Made by a program: the position numbers and the translations under genes. This document shows positions 45,383 through 53,735 of a stretch of 54,692 nucleotides of DNA, piece after piece; the first letter of the stretch is position 1; every line of letters starts with the position of its first letter. The notes under the pieces were generated by a model, which made no database searches, was not told the origin of the DNA, and saw nothing but the letters and a program-made list of their open reading frames with translations. Where the stretch lies: NCBI GenBank assembly GCA_023419095.1, contig JAEZYN010000083.1, positions 1-54,692 on the forward strand, written 5' to 3'. Source of the DNA: Bacteroidota bacterium (lineage in GTDB: Bacteria > Bacteroidota > Bacteroidia > Flavobacteriales > Weeksellaceae).

Positions 45383-46047
45383 GCAGAGCAGCTACACTCG
45401 ACGTAACTTTCAGCACCCTTAAAAAGAGGAATTCCGTGTATAAAACAACGGTGAAACCCATCCTCGACTTCAGCTCAGCGCTTGTCGCACTGCTCCTGTT
45501 GAGTCCTGTTTTTGTACTCATCGCCGCATTCCTGAGTGCCAGCCATAAGGGTGGAAATCCCTTTTTCGTCCAAAGCAGACCTGGCAAAAACGGTAAGTTA
45601 TTTAAGATCATTAAGTTCAAGACCATGAACAGCCGTACAGACATGAACGGAAATCTCCTGCCGGACTATGAGCGACTCACACTGGTGGGCAAAGCCGTCA
45701 GGAAAACCTCGCTCGATGAGATTCCGCAACTGATCAACGTGCTGAAAGGCGATATGAGCCTGGTCGGTCCGAGACCACTGTTGCCGGAATACCTCGAATT
45801 ATATAGTGAGGAACAGATGCGGCGCCACCACGCCAAACCTGGCATCACCGGCTGGGCACAGGTCAATGGACGAAACGCGCTCTCCTGGGAGGAAAAGTTC
45901 AGTTATGATCTCGAATATGTCGAAAAGCTGTCACCGGCACTTGACGCAAAAATAATGGCAGTCACCATCCGAAAAGTAATTCAGCGGCATGGCGTGAATG
46001 CCAATAATTACATGACGATGGAAGCTTTTAAAGGTAATGTAGCATGA
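45379..46047 (+). CDS. PglC/WcaJ-like undecaprenyl-phosphate sugar-1-phosphate transferase
   Basis: The 222-aa product is a small bacterial sugar transferase. It would start polymer synthesis by moving a sugar phosphate from UDP-sugar to undecaprenyl phosphate at the inner membrane. Visible are a reentrant membrane helix (LDFSSALVALLLLSPVFVLIAAFL), FFVQSRPGKNGKLFKIIKFKTM, the catalytic Asp-Glu pair in SLDEIPQLINVLKGDMSLVGPRPLL, and KPGITGWAQVNGRN. It lacks the extra N-terminal helices and Rossmann domain of WbaP/WcaJ, so it is PglC-sized. With the following PglD-like gene the likely substrate is UDP-diNAc-bacillosamine, which is an inference. It overlaps both neighbours by ATGA. Confidence 0.9.
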   Translation: MSRAATLDVTFSTLKKRNSVYKTTVKPILDFSSALVALLLLSPVFVLIAAFLSASHKGGNPFFVQSRPGKNGKLFKIIKFKTMNSRTDMNGNLLPDYERLTLVGKAVRKTSLDEIPQLINVLKGDMSLVGPRPLLPEYLELYSEEQMRRHHAKPGITGWAQVNGRNALSWEEKFSYDLEYVEKLSPALDAKIMAVTIRKVIQRHGVNANNYMTMEAFKGNVA

Positions 46048-46658
46048 TTCTTTATGGGGCAGGAGGCCAGGCAAAAGTAATTTATGACCTCATTCTTTCG
46101 AATAGCCAGCTGCTGGATTACCTGGTAGATGATAACCCGCACGATAATTTTCCGCATCATCTTAAAATATACCGGCCCAGCCGCGAACTCATCGAAGGAA
46201 GACGCCTGATCATTGCCATTGGTGACAACCGGATACGCGAACAGATCTATGAACAGATCAAAGACTGGTGCGAATTCGAGACCATTCAGCACCCGGGTGT
46301 ACACGTATCGCGCTTTTCCGAAGTAGGACGCGGAACAGTGATCATGCCGCAAGCCTGCATCAACGCGGATGTGAAAGTGGGCGATCATTGCATCATCAAT
46401 ACAGCCAGCACCATCGAACACGATTGTCTGATAGGTGATTTTGTGCATATTTCGCCCAAAGCGTCGCTTGCCGGCAATATTACGGTGGAAAAAGGAGCAC
46501 ATATTGGCATAGGAGCCTGCATTATCCAGGGCATTACAATAGGAGAGGGAGCGGTAGTCGGTGCCGGATCGGTGGTGCTGAAAGATGTGCCGGCATGGTC
46601 AGTAGTAGCCGGCAATCCTTCCAGAATAATAAAAATGAGCGACGCGCCAGCTTTATAA
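46044..46658 (+). CDS. PglD-like sugar N-acetyltransferase
   Basis: The 204-aa product has an N-terminal UDP-sugar-binding domain (MILYGAGGQAKVIYDLI, DDNPHDNFP) and a C-terminal left-handed beta-helix of hexapeptide repeats (GTVIMPQACINADVKVGDHCIINT, VHISPKASLAGNITVEKGAHIGIGACI). The likely catalytic His is in STIEHDC, as in Campylobacter PglD, which acetylates UDP-4-amino-trideoxy-GlcNAc with acetyl-CoA. It sits directly after the PglC-like transferase with a 4-nt overlap, a pairing known from N-glycan and capsule loci. The aminotransferase PglE that normally supplies its substrate is not in the window. Confidence 0.88.
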   Translation: MILYGAGGQAKVIYDLILSNSQLLDYLVDDNPHDNFPHHLKIYRPSRELIEGRRLIIAIGDNRIREQIYEQIKDWCEFETIQHPGVHVSRFSEVGRGTVIMPQACINADVKVGDHCIINTASTIEHDCLIGDFVHISPKASLAGNITVEKGAHIGIGACIIQGITIGEGAVVGAGSVVLKDVPAWSVVAGNPSRIIKMSDAPAL

Positions 46659-47023
46659 TCTCCTGTCTCTCATACATCGAATTTGCCTTTGTACCGCTTA
46701 CATATACTTCAGATTAAAAAATTTTCATTACCTGTTTTCGCTCTGTGTAAATTTAAGTCTGCCGTAGAGCGTCTGCCCAGGCTTCAAGCCAGCTGATTCG
46801 TTCAGATCTTAAACCTGCAATTCTTAAATAAGTTCGTGCCCAATTTCGCAAGGTAAAAACTCCGGATTGATTTATAAATAAGGACAAGTCTTCTATGCAC
46901 GACATGCAAATGCAATAAGTAGTGATCTCGGTACGTGCTGCTGGATTCATAAGTTTTCAGAAATCTCCTGCAAAACATTTCCTTATTTGCTGGAAAAAGC
47001 TAAATTAGCCACACAATAATATG
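46659..47023. other. Gap between the PglD- and PglF-like genes without recognisable genes
   Basis: About 365 nt. It is in the place where an aminotransferase gene (PglE type) often sits in such loci. Only a short minus-strand ORF of 65 codons (46753-46950) without family resemblance is present. No terminator is obvious. Confidence 0.45.
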
Positions 47024-47032
47024 TAAATTTGC
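47024..47032 (+). promoter_or_regulatory. Promoter -7 element of the PglF-like gene
   Basis: TAAATTTGC is a full TAnnTTTGC match, 68 nt before the ATG at 47101. Confidence 0.6.
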
Positions 47033-47100
47033 AGTTGACGCAATGCAATGATCTGTTACCACTTCTGCGCTATGATTTTTAAAAATAATATTCCGAACGC

Positions 47101-49041
47101 ATGAGTTTTCGCAAGAGTCTGAAGAAAAAAATATACAGCGGAGACAACCTTATGAATATCTCAGATTTTCGCTACCTGCCGCGCTGGGTGATTCTCGCGA
47201 TTGACCTTTTCTTTATTTCTTGTGCGATTTTCTTTTCCTGCTATCTTATTGAAAAGCTGAGTTTTAGCTCGAGTAAGGTTTTTAATAACCGTTTGCACGT
47301 TTACTCGATGATCATCGGCATCAGTCTCTTTTTCATGTATATCTTCCGGACTTACTCCGGTATTATCCGGCACTCAACCTTCATCGATCTTTTTAAACTT
47401 TTCCTTGCCACCTTCTGCACCACCGTAGCCGTAGGTTTCATCAGCTTTACCTATTATTTTCTGACGGGCGAAAGGATGATCTATATGTCGATCCCTTTTC
47501 TGGCTATATTTTTTGCAACCTCATTCATGCTCCTCTTCTTATTGAGGTTATTTGTAAAAGAATTTTTCCATCTGGTGCGCGAATTCCGCCGAAGCACGCT
47601 CCGGAAACGTATCTTAGTTCTGGGCATCGATGAACAGTCGGTGGCAGTGGCACGTGCCATTCTGGATAATCCGTCGCTGCCATATTATGTTGCCGGCTTC
47701 ATCACACAGCGTCACGACTATCACCGCGCAAAACTTCTCGGAAGACCTATTTTTAGCCGTGATAAGCTTGAACGTAACAGCAAGGATGACCTGCTGATCG
47801 ACGGTGTACTTCTGATCAAAGAAATAATGGGTAAAGAAGAAATGAACTCATGGGTCAATCTTTTCCTTGAAAAAGACCTGCAGGTGCTTAAGGCACCATC
47901 TGTGCAAAAGTTGCGCAATACCGACATGGAAGCATCTATCCGTTCGCTTCAGATTGAGGATTTGCTTAACCGTAAACCGATACGTATTGAGAATGAAGAG
48001 TTAAAAACACGCCATTTTGGCAAAACCGTGCTCATTACAGGTGGCGCCGGTTCCATCGGTAGTGAAATAGTACGTCAGGTAGCCGCGCTGGAGCCCGAAC
48101 TCATTGTTGTCCTAGACCAGGCTGAAACTCCGCTTTACGAAATCGAGATCGAGATGCGCAACCGGTTTCCGATGATTCAGTTTAAATTTGTGCTGGCGGA
48201 CATCAGTAACCGCCACCGCATCGAACCGCTTTTTCAGAAGTACGAATTCTCGGTGGTGTATCATGCCGCCGCGTACAAACACGTTCCGCTGATCGAAGAG
48301 AATCCGCACGAAGCGATATTGGTCAACATTCTTGGCAGTAAAAATCTCGCCACACTCGCGTGCCGGTACAAAGTGAATCATTTCGTCATGATTTCTACCG
48401 ACAAAGCCGTGAAACCTACCAATGTAATGGGCGCTTCCAAACGTGCTGCCGAACTCTTCGTACAGGCACTGCAAAACACTCCGCACAACGAGACGAAATT
48501 TATCACGACACGTTTCGGAAATGTTCTGGGCTCAAACGGTTCCGTAATACCTCATTTCAAGAAACAGATTGAGGCCGGCGGTCCCGTCACCATAACACAT
48601 CCCGATATTGTGCGTTTCTTCATGACCATTCCGGAAGCGTGCGACCTCGTACTGCAGGCGGGAACCATGGGTCATGGCGGTGAAATATTTGTTTTCGATA
48701 TGGGTGAACCGGTGAGAATCCTCGATCTTGCCACCCGCATGATCAAGCTTTCGGGCTATGAGCCGCATATTGATATTAAAATAATTTACACAGGCCTCAG
48801 ACCTGGTGAAAAGCTGTATGAGGAACTCCTCAGTGATGATGCGACCACCTTGCCGACCCACCACGAAAAAATCTTGATTTCCAAGGATTCCGACATGCTC
48901 TTTGACGAAATTGAGTGCCTCACAAACCAGATAATCCGTGCGGCGGTGCGCCGGGAGAAGGTGGAGGTAGTGCAGCTTTTAAAAGCAATAGTACCGGAGT
49001 TTAAGAGCAACAATTCCATTTACGAAGTCTTGGATAAGTAA
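47101..49041 (+). CDS. PglF/CapD-like membrane NDP-sugar 4,6-dehydratase
   Basis: The 646-aa product has four N-terminal membrane helices (WVILAIDLFFISCAIFFSCYL, MIIGISLFFMYIF, FCTTVAVGFISFTYYFL, FLAIFFATSFMLLFLLRLF), a first Rossmann-like CoA-binding-like domain (ILVLGIDEQSVAVARAIL), and a C-terminal SDR dehydratase domain. The latter has the NAD motif VLITGGAGSIGSEIVRQ at about 309-325 and the PglF-type catalytic stretch STDKAVKPTNVMGASKR near 430-446, where Thr-Asp-Lys and Met replace the usual Tyr-x-x-x-Lys. It converts UDP-GlcNAc to the 4-keto-6-deoxy sugar, the first step to bacillosamine-type sugars. Length is normal. An internal start at Met18 (47152) is possible. Confidence 0.93.
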   Translation: MSFRKSLKKKIYSGDNLMNISDFRYLPRWVILAIDLFFISCAIFFSCYLIEKLSFSSSKVFNNRLHVYSMIIGISLFFMYIFRTYSGIIRHSTFIDLFKLFLATFCTTVAVGFISFTYYFLTGERMIYMSIPFLAIFFATSFMLLFLLRLFVKEFFHLVREFRRSTLRKRILVLGIDEQSVAVARAILDNPSLPYYVAGFITQRHDYHRAKLLGRPIFSRDKLERNSKDDLLIDGVLLIKEIMGKEEMNSWVNLFLEKDLQVLKAPSVQKLRNTDMEASIRSLQIEDLLNRKPIRIENEELKTRHFGKTVLITGGAGSIGSEIVRQVAALEPELIVVLDQAETPLYEIEIEMRNRFPMIQFKFVLADISNRHRIEPLFQKYEFSVVYHAAAYKHVPLIEENPHEAILVNILGSKNLATLACRYKVNHFVMISTDKAVKPTNVMGASKRAAELFVQALQNTPHNETKFITTRFGNVLGSNGSVIPHFKKQIEAGGPVTITHPDIVRFFMTIPEACDLVLQAGTMGHGGEIFVFDMGEPVRILDLATRMIKLSGYEPHIDIKIIYTGLRPGEKLYEELLSDDATTLPTHHEKILISKDSDMLFDEIECLTNQIIRAAVRREKVEVVQLLKAIVPEFKSNNSIYEVLDK

Positions 49042-49060
49042 GATAGAATTGTATATTTGC
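49030..49060 (+). promoter_or_regulatory. Promoter of the wza-wzc-wzx-epsG operon
   Basis: TTG (49030-49032), 19 nt, TATATTTGC (49052-49060) is the best match to the two-part consensus in the window. It overlaps the end of the PglF-like gene and lies 17 nt before the export-protein start. Confidence 0.8.
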
Positions 49061-49077
49061 AAAATTCGATTTTTTAA

Positions 49078-49872
49078 ATGTTTATAATGAATAAAAATCT
49101 GTTTATTTTTTTCATATCCGTAATATCTTTGCTGAGTTCGTGCAGGACTGCTGAGAGACCGAACGAACTAAACTATATGCAGAATGCGGAAGCAATTGCG
49201 GAATCTGCAGCTTTTAGTAACCCCGTGACCATACAGAAGGGAGATGAACTGTCGATATTTGTCTCAGCAAAGAACATGGAGGTTGTGCGTCCCTTCAACC
49301 AGAATTACTACAATATTCAGACACCGGCTAATGTAGCTGCAGGCGAGGAGGAAAAAAAATACCTGGTAAACTCCGAAGGGGATATTGATTTTCCCGTAAT
49401 AGGTAAAATCAGAGCTGCAGGAAAGTCGCTTGAAGCTTTTAAAGACGATATTACTTCAAAAATCACGATGTATGTCAAGGAGCCTACAGTTACCGTACGT
49501 TTGGCGAATTTTAGAGTGACCGTTCTGGGAGAGGTGAACCGTCCTGGCCAATATAAGATGTCTGACGAGCAGACAACACTGCTTAACGCCATCGGTCTCG
49601 CAGGAGACCTGACAGTTTATGGCAAACGCGACAACATCCTGCTGATTCGTAATAATGACGGAAAACTAAGCAAAGAGTTAATTAACCTTTTAGATACGAG
49701 TTTTATCAATTCCCCGTACTACCAGCTGAGGCAGGGTGACGTGATATACGTATCTTCAAACGCAACGAAGGAAAAGATATCAAGACAGGATCCTAATACG
49801 AACCTGTACCTTGCTATTGCAGGCACCGTGATCGGTTTAGCAGGTATCTTTATCACTATTTTCAAAAACTAA
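49078..49872 (+). CDS. Wza-like polysaccharide export lipoprotein
   Basis: The 264-aa product has a lipoprotein signal (MNKNLFIFFISVISLLSSCR; the ATG at 49087 is as likely as that at 49078). A polysaccharide export domain (TIQKGDELSIFVSAKN, YLVNSEGDIDFPVIGKIRAAG, KEPTVTVRLANFRVTVLGEV) is followed by an SLBB-type domain (NRPGQYKMSDEQTTLLNAIGLAGDL, LRQGDVIYVSSN). A C-terminal hydrophobic helix (NLYLAIAGTVIGLAGIFITIF) ends the protein, as in Wza and Bacteroidota homologues. It would form the outer-membrane export channel together with the Wzc-like protein 18 nt downstream. Confidence 0.93.
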   Translation: MFIMNKNLFIFFISVISLLSSCRTAERPNELNYMQNAEAIAESAAFSNPVTIQKGDELSIFVSAKNMEVVRPFNQNYYNIQTPANVAAGEEEKKYLVNSEGDIDFPVIGKIRAAGKSLEAFKDDITSKITMYVKEPTVTVRLANFRVTVLGEVNRPGQYKMSDEQTTLLNAIGLAGDLTVYGKRDNILLIRNNDGKLSKELINLLDTSFINSPYYQLRQGDVIYVSSNATKEKISRQDPNTNLYLAIAGTVIGLAGIFITIFKN

Positions 49873-49890
49873 AAATTTAACCGACGATCG

Positions 49891-52251
49891 ATGAGTCAGA
49901 ACGTAAATACTGAAGTTTCAGCTTCAGGCGATGTGGATATAAATGAGTTGGTGAAACCCTATGTACGAAAGTGGTGGTGGTTTGTACTGTCGGTCATTTT
50001 TGTAATTGCACTTGCGGTTTTGTATATAAAAGCCACCGCCCCGGTTTACAAAATAGACTCCACTGTTTTAATTAAAGATGCAAAGAAGTCTGGCGGTAAT
50101 CTGGGCATGCTTTCGGATTTATCAGGTTTTGGGTCAATGAGTAAAGGCAGCATCGAAAATGAGTTGGAGGTTTTTAAATCAAAAAAACTGATGCTGGATG
50201 TGGTGAACCGTCTTGGTATCCAAACATCACTTTACACCTATAAAGGTCTTCGGAAAACAGAACTTTACGGTGAGGACGCGCCCCTTATTATTGACGTTAT
50301 TTCTGAAAAAGAATACGATGAGCCTATTAAGGATGATGTCAAAATAAAGCTAAATGGTGATAAAATAGAACTTACCTCCGATGATTTTCCTGCAGCTATC
50401 GTAGGAGCGATCAATAAAACGATAAGTCTGCCTTATGCCAATATTATGGTTCGCCGTAATAAAGATGCAAATCCTAAGAAGGTTAAAGATCTCGGTGAAT
50501 TGTATTTTAATTACCGCACCAAAGAAGCGGCAGTAAATGCTTTTCAAAAAGCCGTAGATGTGGAGCTGGTAAACAAGGACGCAACCATAATAGCGTTGTC
50601 TTTAGACCATGCACACAGACAAAAAGCCAAGGAACTCATCAATGAGCTGGTGGTTTCCTATAACACTGACGCTATAAAGGACAAGAATTCCGAGTCTAAA
50701 AAAACAAAGGATTTTATTGATGAAAGAATTTCTATCATTGCTGACGAACTGGGCGATGTAGAATCTCAGAAAGAAAACTTTAAGCAGTCAAACAACATCA
50801 CAGATATACCTACAGAGGCGACACTGAATTTAAGCAAAACGGCAGAGCTGCGCCAAAGACAAATGGAAATTGAGACGCAGCTGCAGCTTGCAAATGACCT
50901 CATTAGCTACATGTCACGTCTGGACAGGGACCAGACTTTGCCTTCGAGTGTGGGTCTGAACAATCCTACGGCCTCAGCCAGCATTACCGCTTATAACCAG
51001 CTTCTGCTGGAGCGAAACAACCTGCTCGAAAGCGCTAGTCCGCAAAACCCTGTGGTGGCAGATCTTACCAAGCAGATCAATAATCTTCGTACGTCTGTAA
51101 TGGATGTGTTGGTAAAATCCCGCTCGTCGCTGCAGCACTCACTGGGAGAGATACAGGCGGAGGAAAATAGAATTACATCCAAAATAGCAAAGATTCCCGC
51201 ACAGGAGAAAATGTTCCGCAGTATTGAAAGACAGCAGGAACTGAAGGAAAATCTATATCTTTTGTTATTAGAAAAAAGAGAGGAAACAGCTATTAATCTG
51301 GCAATGACAGCACCAAAAGCCCGGGTTGTAGATTATGCTTTTTCATCTGCAAAGCCTGTGGCGCCGAAAAAACTCGTGATTTTGCCCGCGGCGTTATTAC
51401 TGGGATTGCTGCTACCATTCGCTTATATCTACTTACGTTCGGTATTCAATAATAAGATTAACTCCAAACATGATCTTGAGCGCCTTTCAAAGGCTCCAAT
51501 TATTGGTGAGCTTCCAAGGGTAGAAAAAGGCCAGAGCGATATCGTACAGCTAAATGATCTTTCACCGATGGCTGAAGCCTTCCGTATTGTGATCACGAAT
51601 TTGAATTTCATGCTACCTAAATTGCCGACCGGAAGAGTCGTGTTCGTCACATCCACCATCAAAGGTGAAGGAAAAACCTTTACGTCCGTGAATCTCGCTC
51701 TTACTTTAGCCTCCCCGAAAAATAAAGTGATCATTATTGGTGCAGACATCCGGAATCCGCAGCTGCAGCGTTATGATGTGTCTAAAAAGGGCTCGGATGG
51801 TCTTACAGAATTTTTGTATAAAGAAGACGAGACTATTGCTGATATAGTGCATACATCCCCGTTCAACAAATATCTGGACATTATTTACTCCGGAAGCATC
51901 CCGCCGAATCCGGCAGAACTGCTTGCCAACGGACGCTACCAGTTGCTGATTGACCGTCTCCGTCTTGAATATGATTATATCATCGTAGACACCGCTCCGC
52001 TGATGCTCGTTACAGATACTCTTCTTTCTTCCGATATGGCGGACGCAACTATCTATGTGACGCGGTCAACATTTACCGAGAAACCACTGATCCAGTTTGC
52101 TAATAAGCAGATTGAGGCTGGGAATATTAAAAATGCAGCTTTTGTACTTAATGATGTTTCAAGGGAATATTTTGGGTACGGCAACAAGTATGGCTATGGC
52201 TATTTCGCGGAAGAAAAAAACTTTTGGCAAAGGCTGAGAGACAGGTTTTAA
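49891..52251 (+). CDS. Wzc-like polysaccharide co-polymerase / tyrosine autokinase
   Basis: The 786-aa product has a first membrane helix (WWWFVLSVIFVIALAVLYIKA) after a short cytosolic part, a Wzz-type chain-length domain, a long coiled-coil periplasmic region, a GNVR-type segment before the second helix (PKKLVILPAALLLGLLLPFAYIYL, about residue 491-515), and a C-terminal BY-kinase. Kinase motifs are Walker A STIKGEGKT at about 587-595, Walker A' IIIGADIRNPQ near 613-623, and Walker B DYIIVDTAPL near 694-703. The end carries a tyrosine cluster (REYFGYGNKYGYGYF, about 757-771) for autophosphorylation. It controls polymer length and export with the Wza-like protein. Confidence 0.95.
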   Translation: MSQNVNTEVSASGDVDINELVKPYVRKWWWFVLSVIFVIALAVLYIKATAPVYKIDSTVLIKDAKKSGGNLGMLSDLSGFGSMSKGSIENELEVFKSKKLMLDVVNRLGIQTSLYTYKGLRKTELYGEDAPLIIDVISEKEYDEPIKDDVKIKLNGDKIELTSDDFPAAIVGAINKTISLPYANIMVRRNKDANPKKVKDLGELYFNYRTKEAAVNAFQKAVDVELVNKDATIIALSLDHAHRQKAKELINELVVSYNTDAIKDKNSESKKTKDFIDERISIIADELGDVESQKENFKQSNNITDIPTEATLNLSKTAELRQRQMEIETQLQLANDLISYMSRLDRDQTLPSSVGLNNPTASASITAYNQLLLERNNLLESASPQNPVVADLTKQINNLRTSVMDVLVKSRSSLQHSLGEIQAEENRITSKIAKIPAQEKMFRSIERQQELKENLYLLLLEKREETAINLAMTAPKARVVDYAFSSAKPVAPKKLVILPAALLLGLLLPFAYIYLRSVFNNKINSKHDLERLSKAPIIGELPRVEKGQSDIVQLNDLSPMAEAFRIVITNLNFMLPKLPTGRVVFVTSTIKGEGKTFTSVNLALTLASPKNKVIIIGADIRNPQLQRYDVSKKGSDGLTEFLYKEDETIADIVHTSPFNKYLDIIYSGSIPPNPAELLANGRYQLLIDRLRLEYDYIIVDTAPLMLVTDTLLSSDMADATIYVTRSTFTEKPLIQFANKQIEAGNIKNAAFVLNDVSREYFGYGNKYGYGYFAEEKNFWQRLRDRF

Positions 52252-52269
52252 AGAAAAACACTTGTTAAC

Positions 52270-53733
52270 ATGAAGGTTAGAAGTGTTAAAACCAATTACA
52301 TACTGAACATCATACGTGCGGCATCTTACGCGACAATTACCATCGTTACGATGCCGCACATCAATACTACTTTGGGACCCACCAATGTAGGTAAAGTGGA
52401 ATATGTAAATACCATCATTACCTATTTTGTCCTGTTTTCGGCGCTTGGTATTCCCGTGTACGGCATCCGTGAGATCGCACGTGTGCGAAATGATAAGCGG
52501 ATGCGCGATAAAACCGTTGTGGAGCTGCTGCTGATACTAAGTTTTACTACGATTATCTCCTATCTGCTGTTGTTCGGTGTGCTATATCAGCTCGATTTTT
52601 TCTCAGACTACCGCGATTTGCTTTTATTAATGAGTGTAACCATTCTTCTGACCAATCTCGGTGCCGAATGGTATTTTCAGGGGATTGAAGATCAGTTGTA
52701 TATTACAGTCCGGTACGTAGGTGTGCGTATTGTATCGCTCATCCTGCTGTTTCTGTTGGTGAAAAGCGAAGATGATTATCTGTTTTATGCACTTACGCTT
52801 GTTGTGACGGTCTGCGGTTCTAATATTTTTAATATTTATTATTTGCTGAAAAATATAAACTTCAGACAGGTTTTTGAGGATAAAATAGATTTCCGGCGTC
52901 ATTTTAAGCCGGTTATGACCATTTTTGTCGCGGCCGTCTCGGTGAATATATATCTGCAGCTCGACAATTTTCTGATAAGTACGATTGCGGGTGATAAATA
53001 TTTAGGATACTATTCCGTGTCGAATAAACTGATTCGCTTTATTATAACTTTTGTAACTATTGTAGGAATGGTCATGTTGCCACGACTGTCTAACCTATAT
53101 GATGCAGATCGGAATCAATACTACGAATACCTGCGCAAGTCTTTCGTGATGATGTTGCTTATGGCAATTCCGTCCACTATTACATTTTTGCTTTTCGCAC
53201 CCTCGATTATTTCGCTATTCGCGGGAGGTGCGTTCGTTCCCTCCATACTTACAATGCAGATCCTTTCGCCGCTTTGCATTATAGTTGCCACGGCCTATTT
53301 TATCGGCTATCTGTTCCTGTATACGCAAAACCGAGAAAACGTTTACACGCGTGCGGTGGTTTTTTCTGCGCTGTTCAGCGTCGCGGTAAACTTTTTTGCG
53401 ATTCACTATTTTCAGCAGAATGGTGCTGCGGTGGTGTCGGTTCTTGCAGAGTTCCTGGCGATTGTAATTATGTTTTTATCTGCGCGAAAAGATCTTCACA
53501 AACTGCATATCTTTGATAAGAACTTTGGTAAAATTGTAATTGTAGCGATCTGCTGTCTGCTTATCTGCGGCGTCATCAGTTTCAATGCCACGCCCGTGCA
53601 TCTTTTTACAAAGGTTGGACTGATTCTTTCACCGTACGTCATTTTTTATATATTACTGTATATCAGTCGAGAGAAGTTAACATTAGAACTTGCGACTGTG
53701 GCTGGCAACAAAATTAAAAATTTAAGGTCTTAA
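52270..53733 (+). CDS. Wzx-like polysaccharide flippase (MVF/MATE-like)
   Basis: The 487-aa product is an integral membrane protein with about 12-14 helices. The N terminus NYILNIIRAASYATITIVTMPHINTTLGP and the segment GIPVYGIREIARVRNDK are typical of Wzx/RfbX-type flippases. WYFQGIEDQLYITVRYVGVRI is another landmark (the YFQG motif). It would flip undecaprenyl-linked repeat units across the inner membrane. It starts 18 nt after the Wzc-like gene and ends 2 nt before the EpsG-like gene, so the four genes form one operon. Confidence 0.93.
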   Translation: MKVRSVKTNYILNIIRAASYATITIVTMPHINTTLGPTNVGKVEYVNTIITYFVLFSALGIPVYGIREIARVRNDKRMRDKTVVELLLILSFTTIISYLLLFGVLYQLDFFSDYRDLLLLMSVTILLTNLGAEWYFQGIEDQLYITVRYVGVRIVSLILLFLLVKSEDDYLFYALTLVVTVCGSNIFNIYYLLKNINFRQVFEDKIDFRRHFKPVMTIFVAAVSVNIYLQLDNFLISTIAGDKYLGYYSVSNKLIRFIITFVTIVGMVMLPRLSNLYDADRNQYYEYLRKSFVMMLLMAIPSTITFLLFAPSIISLFAGGAFVPSILTMQILSPLCIIVATAYFIGYLFLYTQNRENVYTRAVVFSALFSVAVNFFAIHYFQQNGAAVVSVLAEFLAIVIMFLSARKDLHKLHIFDKNFGKIVIVAICCLLICGVISFNATPVHLFTKVGLILSPYVIFYILLYISREKLTLELATVAGNKIKNLRS

Positions 53734-53735
53734 GA

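Noticed and set aside
46753..46950. Minus-strand 65-codon frame between the PglD- and PglF-like genes
   Set aside because: No domain or homology is recognisable and it lies against the direction of the locus. It could be a decayed gene, but that cannot be supported.
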